Source: an uncultured Saprospiraceae bacterium (GTDB lineage Bacteria > Bacteroidota > Bacteroidia > Chitinophagales > Saprospiraceae). From it: a stretch of 5,468 bases of DNA. Each line of letters begins with the position of its first letter. Position 1 is the first letter of the stretch. The stretch lies in assembly GCA_937921525.1 (NCBI GenBank), contig CAKZUM010000657.1, positions 1-5,468 on the forward strand, given 5' to 3'. This document shows positions 1-5,468 of the stretch, piece after piece. Under the pieces are notes generated by a model, which saw nothing but the letters and a program-made list of their open reading frames with translations, ran no database searches and was not told the origin of the DNA. Both the position numbers and the translations under genes were made by a program.

Positions 1-233
1 CATAGTATGACGTGATAACTATGTGCTCTATGTACCTATGTGGTAAAATACAATCCTAGCTTTGTAAGCTTAGTTTTATCAAGTTGCTTTGTTCTTAAAT
101 TTGTGGTAAAACTAATAGCAACTGTCTGGATAAACTTGTCGAAAATTCAGTACCTAATTTTTGTGCTCTTTTCTTTTGTGGTTTAAATTAAAATGTTCTC
201 TAGCTTCAAAGTATAGACCCATACCCTCGTAAT
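1..233. other. Non-coding leader region upstream of the M50-like gene
   Basis: No credible coding frame or RNA gene is seen here. The stretch is AT-rich and holds short repeated words: TGTGGTAAAA at 39-48 and 102-111 with a degenerate relative TGTGGTTTAAA at 177-187, TGTGCTCT at 22-29 and 162-169, and CTATGT three times at 19, 28 and 36. An in-frame TAG at 201-203 shows that the downstream gene cannot begin in this region other than at its first ATG. What lies to the left of the window is unknown. Confidence 0.6.
57..103 (+). promoter_or_regulatory. Candidate Bacteroidota-type -7 elements (TAnnTTTG)
   Basis: Two exact matches to the TAnnTTTG -7 consensus of the Bacteroidota housekeeping sigma factor are present: TAGCTTTG at 57-64 and TAAATTTG at 96-103. 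Neither has a clean TTTG -33 box at the expected distance, so this is only a candidate. If used, the 5' leader of the gene starting at 234 would be roughly 120-165 nt. The words are AT-rich and could occur by chance. Confidence 0.25.
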
Positions 234-890
234 ATGTTGATAATAAGATATTTATATGGTTTTGTTTTTTTGCTGTTAGCACTAGGTGCGTTTATGGGAC
301 TAGTTGGACTTTTTCCAATCATAAGTCAAGATTGGCGAGTATATCGTTGGTTTATTTTAGGCTTAATTGCTTATGTTTCTTTTATGGGAATTACTAATGC
401 GTTTTTTGATCAGAACCTTAAATTCTTTCGCACTTTCACGCATGAATTGACACATACGATTTTCACAATTTTATCTCTAAAAAGAGTTCGTGCCTTTCAA
501 GCAACTAGTCATCAAGGTGGGGAAATTCATGTTGTTGGTGGAGGAAATATGCTGATCTTATTATCTCCGTATTGTATTCCTATTTTTACGATTGGCTTAT
601 TATTGTTGAGACCATTGTTTCAGATTCAGTTCGCTCCTTATTTAGAATTTGCTATTGGAATAAGTTATTTTTTTCATTTACATACGAATTGGCTACAGAC
701 AGGACGTCGTCAAACAGATATTACTAAGTACCCTTTGCTGACTTCTTATAGTTTTATCTGGTTGTTTCATTTCTTATTGGTAGGGATCATTTTTTTGAGT
801 TTTCATAAAGGTTTGAGTGCCTTCTGGGAGTTTCCAAAAGTTACTTTTGAAAGTATTCAGATGTTAGCGAGTTTTATATTGACAAAATAA
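234..890 (+). CDS. Putative M50B-like membrane zinc metallopeptidase
   Basis: This 218-residue polytopic membrane protein probably acts as, or derives from, an intramembrane or membrane-associated zinc protease. About five hydrophobic segments are visible near residues 11-27, 39-57, 106-125, 136-151 and 171-190. An HExxH motif (HELTH, residues 70-74) lies between the second and third; it is followed by GGE near 95-97, a GG..LILLSPY segment (103-113), and a TDI..YP motif with D162. This order (HExxH, glycine-rich strand, hydrophobic 'LLSPY' helix, late aspartate) matches the M50B-like family, in which the two histidines and a distal Asp bind zinc; assigning D162 is inference. The start is the first ATG after an in-frame TAG at 201-203; no Shine-Dalgarno is seen, as is usual in Bacteroidota. 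The gene stands alone on its strand and converges on the amidase with 13 bp between stops. The substrate is unknown, and an inactive homologue cannot be excluded. Confidence 0.65.
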   Translation: MLIIRYLYGFVFLLLALGAFMGLVGLFPIISQDWRVYRWFILGLIAYVSFMGITNAFFDQNLKFFRTFTHELTHTIFTILSLKRVRAFQATSHQGGEIHVVGGGNMLILLSPYCIPIFTIGLLLLRPLFQIQFAPYLEFAIGISYFFHLHTNWLQTGRRQTDITKYPLLTSYSFIWLFHFLLVGIIFLSFHKGLSAFWEFPKVTFESIQMLASFILTK

Positions 891-903
891 GTTTAGTTTA
901 AAT

Positions 904-2235
904 TCAATCAATAATAACCACCTGCTCTTGTTCAGAAATAGCTGCTCCATTAGCCCTCAAATAATATATCCCTGGCGCTATAAAAGGAATGGAGAAAAAA
1001 AGTAAGTTATCGCCTTGTTGTGCATTCCTTTTGCCTAAATTAACTGACTGACCATTTGCACTGATTAAGGAAAGACTTGCTTGAATATCTTCTTCAGCAT
1101 AAAAAGATAAGCTAAACTCTCCGTTTGATGGATTAGGAAATACTTGCATATCTTTCATAAACTCTAGCTCGTTTATATTGGTCAATACTTCTATCGAATC
1201 TTCTATAGCCATACATGGCATAGCCGCAATTGCGGAACGTAATAGTGGTAATTCACTGTATAAATTTTCTCCTGGGCAAATGGTGCTGCTACATGCTAGA
1301 GGAGAAGCCCCACCATCACTATGTCCTGCCAAAAAATCTAGTTCTATTTGAGCAGAGGCATGGTAGCCTTTGGTCGTTATATCAATTGATCCTTTGTGTG
1401 CTTCCCAAGCAACGAATTGTTGCAAGGCCTCTAATGCCGCTTCGGTAGGTTTATCTTCTTCAAAATTTCCTATCAAACAAATACCTACTGTTTCTTCATT
1501 CATACAGCTAAAGTGAGCACCCAATCGCTCCTCTCCTCGGCCCTCATAAATCACTCCATTGGCATCAATTAGCCAGTTGTAACCAATGTCATCCCAACCC
1601 CTAGTATTAGCATGGAAATCCCAAATAGAGCGTATGACAGCGGGGAAGTCATTGCTACGTGTATTAGCAGCAGAGTGATGAATAATAATGTGGGTGACAG
1701 TGGTGCTGACTGGCGTTTGATCGGTAGGGCAATTTCCATCTGGACACCAACAGGTCCTATCACAAATAGTAGGTCGTTCACAAGAAATCCCTTTGTTACG
1801 ACTAGTGGAACGCCTTAATGGTTTCTCTTCAGATATTCCTGGATTGTATAGGCGATATTTAAAAGGAGTGTCTATTAATTCAGAAGTTTTAAATTGGATC
1901 GCCTCTACTTCAGTAGGAATAGACAGACCTTGAAAAACAATTCGATCTGAATTTTCATCTACAGGTACTACCTCCATTTTTTGCCAAGCGGACCATGTTT
2001 CCGTAATCTTATGTCGCTGATAGACTGCTCCTTGAAAAGAATATGTTTCGCTATATGCAGAAAGGTAGCCAAAGGGGGCGGTCTGTTCTAGTTGTATTGC
2101 GATTGCTTGACTGACAAAAAAGGAGTCTTCTAATACTGTCTCCGAAAATATAACGAATGGGTTACTTTTTTCAGTTTGTGCATATCCCAACAAATGGAAT
2201 AGTAATAGGCTAATTGTTAGTAGGGAGTTTTTCAT
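904..2235 (-). CDS. T9SS-exported N-acetylmuramoyl-L-alanine amidase (PGRP/amidase_2 family)
   Basis: This 443-residue secreted enzyme is predicted to cut the bond between N-acetylmuramic acid and L-alanine of peptidoglycan. Residues 1-20 form a Sec signal peptide (MKNS, hydrophobic core, cut near YAQ). Residues about 24-135 are a beta-rich N-terminal domain I cannot name. A linker at 150-170 holds five cysteines. The PGRP/amidase_2 domain covers about 180-338. Its zinc ligands are visible as H186 (IIIHHS), H305 (GHSDGG) and C320 (ICPGENLY), with Y219 (IGYNWLI) and T318 at the positions of catalytic residues in T7 lysozyme and the active PGRPs. The Cys ligand is retained, so this should be an active amidase and not a recognition-only PGRP. 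Residues 365-443 (VFPNPSNGEF, later PGIYYLRA) are a type A T9SS sorting domain, implying passage across the outer membrane. The start is the ATG preceding the signal peptide. It lies 182 bp downstream of the large adhesin, beyond a palindrome, so it may have its own promoter; none is convincing. Confidence 0.9.
   Translation of the reverse strand: MKNSLLTISLLLFHLLGYAQTEKSNPFVIFSETVLEDSFFVSQAIAIQLEQTAPFGYLSAYSETYSFQGAVYQRHKITETWSAWQKMEVVPVDENSDRIVFQGLSIPTEVEAIQFKTSELIDTPFKYRLYNPGISEEKPLRRSTSRNKGISCERPTICDRTCWCPDGNCPTDQTPVSTTVTHIIIHHSAANTRSNDFPAVIRSIWDFHANTRGWDDIGYNWLIDANGVIYEGRGEERLGAHFSCMNEETVGICLIGNFEEDKPTEAALEALQQFVAWEAHKGSIDITTKGYHASAQIELDFLAGHSDGGASPLACSSTICPGENLYSELPLLRSAIAAMPCMAIEDSIEVLTNINELEFMKDMQVFPNPSNGEFSLSFYAEEDIQASLSLISANGQSVNLGKRNAQQGDNLLFFSIPFIAPGIYYLRANGAAISEQEQVVIID
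907..1143 (-). other. T9SS C-terminal sorting domain of the amidase
   Basis: Residues 365-443 of the amidase begin with VFPNPSNGEFSLSF and continue with a beta-rich sequence ending PGIYYLRA...EQVVIID. This is the pattern of the type A sorting signal recognised by the type IX system, which is normally removed when the cargo is attached to the surface or released. The closing strand carries acidic residues (VVIID) where many family members have a basic residue, a minor deviation. Confidence 0.85.
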
Positions 2236-2298
2236 AGAAACTCTAACTGCTGGTACTTTATATTATTTCCTAAAGATAAGTTAGAATTGAAGAGAGAT

Positions 2299-2421
2299 AT
2301 GTTAAAAATTATTAAAGTATACGAGTTGAGGCTTGCACTAAACTTTTTTGGAAATAAAGTTAGGAACGAACGTTTACTAAACTTTCAAAGTTTAGTAAAC
2401 GTACCTCCTACAAGAGTCTAA
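2299..2421 (+). other. 40-codon open frame across the palindrome, doubtful
   Basis: A plus-strand frame begins at ATG 2299 with a purine-rich GAAGAGAG upstream, passes straight through the palindrome at 2370-2402 and ends at TAA 2419-2421, overlapping the adhesin stop in antisense. The peptide would start MLKIIKVYEL and end VNVPPTRV. Nothing in it resembles a known protein, and the palindrome gives a simpler account of the sequence, so it is recorded as a possibility and not annotated as a gene. Confidence 0.1.
2370..2402 (-). terminator. Perfect 33-nt palindrome, probable terminator of the large adhesin gene
   Basis: The arm ACGTTTACTAAACTTT (2370-2385) is repeated exactly in inverse at 2387-2402 around a single base, C2386, giving a 16-bp stem with realistically a 3-nt loop. 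It begins 15 nt beyond the TAG stop (2418-2420) of the large minus-strand gene, where a terminator is expected. On that strand it is followed by only moderately T-rich sequence and no clean T-run, so it may instead stabilise a 3' end, act as an attenuator before the amidase, or bind a protein as an operator. Only 4 of 16 bases in each arm are G or C. Confidence 0.6.
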
Positions 2422-5400
2422 TGCACCACCAGCCGCTTAGTAACCACCTCCGTCTCACTCTGTATTTGTACCAAATAAATACCTTTTGTTTCCTTAGACA
2501 AATCTATTGAAAATACTTCTTCTATATCTGTACCTGCTCTTATTTGTTGATATACCCTTTGTCCTTGTATATTGATAATACTAATTAATTGTTCGGTAGT
2601 AGTGCTTGGTAACTCAATAGAAAAATAGCCTGTTGTTGGATTTGGGAAAACTTTGAAATCCCATACTCTTTCTGTGTTACTTATTTTTAAATTAGGTCTG
2701 TTCTCACATAATTGGGGATGGAGGTCACAATCCTTTTTTAAAGAATTACCACATTCCCAACCGTCTACAACTTCTCCTAAATTGTATAAAGCGACACAGT
2801 CATAACCAGGGCTACTAGTGCAGTAGGTCAAACCAGTTTCGTTGTACATGATGGTGCTTCCATTTTGTTCTACTATTAAATATTTAAAATTGCCAGAAGC
2901 GTATACACTTACCTGCCCAGCAGTACAATTAAATGGATTAATCAATGTCGCCAACCAAGGGTAGGTTTCAAAGAGAGGGGGCAAATCGCCACTCAATGCT
3001 TGACAAGCTGCGCTGCCATCATCAGGAATGCAGGGGTCCATATCATCTGTATCTACATCTGAGAGGTAGCCGTCATTATCCAAATCTGTTAGGGCAATTG
3101 GCGGGGTGGCATCTCCGCAAGACCAGAAGTCGATTTCTTCATCTATTGAATAAAAAGCTTGACAGTCATAACCAGCGGAATTGGTGCAGTAGGTTAAGCC
3201 TGTACTGTTGTACAAGATAGCACCATTAGCGTTAGTCACAAATAAATAAACATACCCACTCGAACGATATACCTGAACTGTTTCATCCGAACAATTATCA
3301 AAGTCCACTAAGTCTGATAGCCAAGGATAATCTGCCAAGAAGGTAGGTGGTTCTGTATTGCTTTCTCCAGTATCTTGGCAAGCACTATCATCTGGTACGC
3401 ATCTATTATTATCATCAGGGTCAACGTCTGAAAGAAAACCATCGTTATCATTATCGACTGGCGTTTCAATAGGTGTGCTATCTCCACAATTCCATTGTTC
3501 GATTTCTTCATCTATCGTATAGAAGTCCCGACATTCGTAGCCAGGAGAATTGGTACAATAGGTTGCCCCACCACGATTAAATAAAACGGACATTGTAGTG
3601 GTTTCGATGAATACATACACATATCCACTAGAACGGTATATTTGAATACTTGCTTCTCCACAATTTTCAAAATCTATAAAGTTTTCTATCCAAGGATAAT
3701 CTGGTAAAAAGTCGGGTGGTCCGCCATTGCCCTCAGGTGTTTCTGGACCCGTATCACAAGCCATACTTGTATTATCTGGCACACAAGGATCAGCATCATC
3801 TGGATCTACATCCGATAAACTTCCATCATTATCATTATCTACAAGTATTACCTCAGGCGCATCTCCACAAAGCCAAGTATCTACTACTTGCGTTAAACCA
3901 TAAGCAGATACACAATCATAATTTGGGCTCGAACGACAATAGAATTGACCAGCTGCATTGTATAGCGTGCCATTGGCATCAGGGGTAGATTGAACGTACA
4001 AATATTGGTAAGCTCCCGTTTGATAAATCGTGATTTTTTGCGTGGTACAATTATCGAAATCTAATACATTCGATAGCCAAGGATAGTCGCTAAGAAAATC
4101 TGGCGCACTTGGTTGTCTATCACAAAGGTCGGCTTTATTACTAGGTACACAGGGGTCATTATCGTCTGGGTCTGCATCGGATAATACGTTATCCATATCT
4201 GCGTCTATGGGGGCAGATTCTCCACAAGTCCAAGAACGTAAAACATTATTTAAACCATAGAAAGATCGACAACTATTATCTGGAAAACCACTACACCATA
4301 TACGACCATCTGCTACATACAAAACTGGATTGCTGTTAGGAATTTCTACAAAAATAAAAATTTGACCAGAGAAAGAAGTGTATTCTGTGACTGTTCCCTC
4401 ATTACAATTGTTAGGATTTACAATAGATGATAGCCAAGGGTAATCATCAAATAATGGTATTGAAATATTATTAGAACAAGCAGATTGAATAGCTACCTCC
4501 GTAGCACAAGTTGTTGTATTTCCACTAATACTTCTTAGTCCCTCACCAGCAATATAATCACAAATACTTTGGATGGCACAGAATGATAATTGCGGAGAAT
4601 TAAGTAAGGATAGATTCGTAACGGTAGACGCATTTACATTATCTAATCCAGATAGACTAGTCAATTGTGCATTATTTTCAATTTGAATAACTCCGTTTAG
4701 CGTTGTGAGATTAGCTAAATTTTGAATACTATTCAATTGAGCATTATTGGTAATAATAAGCGAACCATTTATGTTTCTGATGGAATCAATGCCTTGTAAA
4801 TTTTGAAGGGTAGGTTGGTTACTAATTTCAAGATCTCCATTAATGGTATTTGCTGAACCTAAGTATTTCAGGTTAGTCAGTTGAGTAGCACCATTGATTC
4901 TTAATGATCCATTGATGGTGTCAAGTACAAAGGTGCTGCGAGAAAACAAGGCATTAAGATTGTTGTTTTCTCCAATCATAATATCCCCACCTACTTTTCT
5001 TAATCTGAAAAAAGAATGTAGATTTGCTATTTGAAGATTGTTGTTGACAATAAGATTTCCTTCTATAACATTTAAATTATTAAGACCATTTAAGTTAAGC
5101 GAATTATTGTTATCCGTAATAATTAAATCACCTCCAATTCTTCCTATATTTTCTAATTTTCCAATATTCGTAATACTACTACCAGAAGCAATGGTGAGGT
5201 TACCAAGTATCTCTCTACAACCCGGATAATTAATAATAAAACTATCCACTTGACTTTGTCTACTTAAAGTCAAATCTACTGGACAGCCCACACACGGACA
5301 GTCAGAATCTTCACAATCTACTAGTCCATCTTTGTCATTGTCTAATCCATCCGAGCAAGCTTCTGGAGTGTTTTCTGGAATGGTGGCTACTACGTTTATA

Positions 5401-5468
5401 CTTGTAGATGGATGAAAAAATTGACAGGGTCCTGTAGTAGATATTCCTACGGAATATCTTCCATTTTG
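2418..5468 (-). CDS. C-terminal part of a giant T9SS-exported modular surface protein (5' end off window)
   Basis: The frame is open to the right edge, so only the last 1016 residues are seen; numbering is from the first visible codon. Residues 1-15 (GRYSVGIS..GPC) look like the end of an Ig/PKD-like domain. Residues 40-57 form an acidic DGLDNDKDG..DC loop typical of calcium-binding repeats. Residues 83-331 are a receptor L-domain-like solenoid of 24-residue coils ending in a four-cysteine cap (C297, C303, C321, C331). Five cysteine-rich modules follow, with their YPW motif at 343, 462, 591, 714 and 836; modules 1-4 end in an acidic DxDxD..xSDxDPDD loop. Residues 935-1016 (VFPNPTTGYF at 940, GIYLVQIQ, final KRLVVH) are a T9SS sorting domain. 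The likely role is adhesion or ligand binding on the cell surface, calcium-stabilised; no catalytic motif is visible in this part, but an enzyme domain upstream is possible. The GTG at 5289-5291 is an internal valine, not a start. Confidence 0.9.
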   Translation of the reverse strand, partial: QNGRYSVGISTTGPCQFFHPSTSINVVATIPENTPEACSDGLDNDKDGLVDCEDSDCPCVGCPVDLTLSRQSQVDSFIINYPGCREILGNLTIASGSSITNIGKLENIGRIGGDLIITDNNNSLNLNGLNNLNVIEGNLIVNNNLQIANLHSFFRLRKVGGDIMIGENNNLNALFSRSTFVLDTINGSLRINGATQLTNLKYLGSANTINGDLEISNQPTLQNLQGIDSIRNINGSLIITNNAQLNSIQNLANLTTLNGVIQIENNAQLTSLSGLDNVNASTVTNLSLLNSPQLSFCAIQSICDYIAGEGLRSISGNTTTCATEVAIQSACSNNISIPLFDDYPWLSSIVNPNNCNEGTVTEYTSFSGQIFIFVEIPNSNPVLYVADGRIWCSGFPDNSCRSFYGLNNVLRSWTCGESAPIDADMDNVLSDADPDDNDPCVPSNKADLCDRQPSAPDFLSDYPWLSNVLDFDNCTTQKITIYQTGAYQYLYVQSTPDANGTLYNAAGQFYCRSSPNYDCVSAYGLTQVVDTWLCGDAPEVILVDNDNDGSLSDVDPDDADPCVPDNTSMACDTGPETPEGNGGPPDFLPDYPWIENFIDFENCGEASIQIYRSSGYVYVFIETTTMSVLFNRGGATYCTNSPGYECRDFYTIDEEIEQWNCGDSTPIETPVDNDNDGFLSDVDPDDNNRCVPDDSACQDTGESNTEPPTFLADYPWLSDLVDFDNCSDETVQVYRSSGYVYLFVTNANGAILYNSTGLTYCTNSAGYDCQAFYSIDEEIDFWSCGDATPPIALTDLDNDGYLSDVDTDDMDPCIPDDGSAACQALSGDLPPLFETYPWLATLINPFNCTAGQVSVYASGNFKYLIVEQNGSTIMYNETGLTYCTSSPGYDCVALYNLGEVVDGWECGNSLKKDCDLHPQLCENRPNLKISNTERVWDFKVFPNPTTGYFSIELPSTTTEQLISIINIQGQRVYQQIRAGTDIEEVFSIDLSKETKGIYLVQIQSETEVVTKRLVVH
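2421..2666 (-). other. T9SS C-terminal sorting domain of the surface protein
   Basis: The last 82 residues read WDFKVFPNPTTGYFSIEL, then INIQGQRVY, then KGIYLVQIQ and a final TKRLVVH. This is a textbook type A T9SS sorting domain: the FPNPxxG start, the central 'GQ.V' strand, the GIYLV strand and a basic residue near the C-terminus. It marks the protein as exported through the outer membrane and probably anchored there. Confidence 0.9.
2697..4445 (-). repeat. Five tandem ~122-residue cysteine-rich 'YPWL' modules
   Basis: The units start at about 4445, 4088, 3701, 3332 and 2966, spaced 119, 129, 123 and 122 codons. The shared core is about 75 residues: DYPWL, then a (D/N)xxNC motif, a Y..(S/G) beta strand, an LYN..G..YC..SPGYDC segment, a (Y/F)YxIxE helix-like stretch and W.CG. 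Modules 1-4 continue with an acidic linker and CVPD...C. Each unit has six cysteines, for example 726, 761, 769, 784, 813 and 822 in module 4, suggesting three disulfides in an oxidising environment. Module 5 keeps the six cysteines but loses the acidic loop. I do not recognise the core as a named domain. The DNA copies are diverged, so this is an old protein-level repeat. Confidence 0.85.
4476..5222 (-). repeat. L-domain-like solenoid with 24-residue period
   Basis: The coil signature I.G(D/N/S)L.I.nN..L..L.(G/N)L occurs eight times. The signature glycine falls at residues 89, 113, 137, 161, 187, 211, 235 and 259, so the spacing is 24 everywhere except one step of 26. This fits the receptor L-domain/LRR-like beta-solenoids common in Bacteroidota surface proteins. 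The array closes with LSFCAIQSICDY and two more cysteines, a typical capping segment. Asparagines dominate the turns, forming probable asparagine ladders. Confidence 0.8.
5298..5351 (-). other. Acidic DNDxDG calcium-loop motif preceding the solenoid
   Basis: The codons encode DGLDNDKDGLVDCEDSDC. This is the 'CxDGxDNDxDGxxDCxDxDC' pattern found between domains of bacterial surface proteins and resembling EF-hand or thrombospondin type 3 loops. Metal binding is inferred from the regular spacing of aspartates, not shown. Its presence upstream of the GTG at 5289-5291 supports continuation of the gene beyond that codon. Confidence 0.7.

Noticed and set aside
891..903. Bidirectional terminator between the convergent genes
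   Set aside because: The 13-bp gap and flanks contain only a weak TTTAAA and a 5-bp ATTGA/TCAAT pairing, not a convincing hairpin.
1230..1818. Short open frames on the plus strand (1230-1448, 1612-1818) and in another minus frame (1569-1781)
   Set aside because: They lie wholly inside the amidase domain-coding sequence, which has clear catalytic motifs, and their peptides show no domain features.
2236..2369. Promoter for the amidase on the minus strand
   Set aside because: Only near matches to TAnnTTTG were seen (for example TATCTTTA), with no TTG box at the proper distance; not strong enough to annotate.
2945..3988. Open frames opposite or out of frame to the repeat modules (2945-3220, 3308-3511, 3716-3988)
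   Set aside because: They are by-products of the repetitive coding sequence. The His/Tyr-rich plus-strand peptide at 3716-3988 arises from antisense reading of Asp/Asn-rich linkers.
2697..5222. CRISPR-like or satellite DNA repeat array
   Set aside because: The periodicities (72 bp and about 366 bp) are coding repeats with diverged DNA; there are no identical repeats separated by unique spacers.
5038..5229. 63-codon plus-strand frame opposite the solenoid
   Set aside because: It is a shadow of the Asn/Leu/Ile-rich coils, and the opposite frame is strongly supported by the 24-residue period.
5289..5291. GTG as start codon of the large minus-strand gene
   Set aside because: The frame is open upstream to the window edge and encodes a recognisable acidic repeat; no signal peptide follows the GTG, although the sorting domain requires one. 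It is an internal valine.

Overview
The window looks like the chromosome of an AT-rich member of the Bacteroidota, most plausibly of the Saprospiria/Saprospiraceae type. The basis is two large proteins that end in a type IX secretion (T9SS) C-terminal sorting domain with the VFPNPxxGxF signature, start codons without Shine-Dalgarno sequences, and an adhesin architecture (L-domain solenoid plus DxDxDG acidic loops) common in that phylum. The species cannot be fixed from the sequence.

Layout. Positions 1-233 are non-coding, with short repeated words and two matches to the Bacteroidota -7 promoter element. Positions 234-890 (+) encode a small polytopic membrane protein with an HExxH motif, resembling the M50B-like metallopeptidases. 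It converges, with a 13-bp gap, on 904-2235 (-), a secreted zinc N-acetylmuramoyl-L-alanine amidase (PGRP/amidase_2 fold) carrying a T9SS sorting domain. A 182-bp intergenic stretch follows (2236-2417), containing a perfect 33-nt palindrome at 2370-2402. The rest of the window, 2418-5468 (-), is one open frame that runs off the right edge: the last 1016 residues of a giant cell-surface protein. It consists of an acidic DNDxDG loop, an eight-coil 24-residue solenoid, five tandem cysteine-rich modules of about 122 residues joined by acidic probable calcium-binding linkers, and a T9SS sorting domain.

How the genes may work together. The two minus-strand genes are both predicted T9SS cargo, so both products should be outside the outer membrane: one a long adhesive or binding protein, the other an enzyme cutting the peptidoglycan amide bond. 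An amidase exported outward suggests action on other bacteria or on released wall material; this is inference. The palindrome between them probably ends the adhesin transcript, so co-transcription is not assured. The membrane protease-like gene is on the opposite strand and has no visible functional link to the other two.

The least explained element is the repeated 'YPWL' module of the large protein, which I do not recognise as a named domain.
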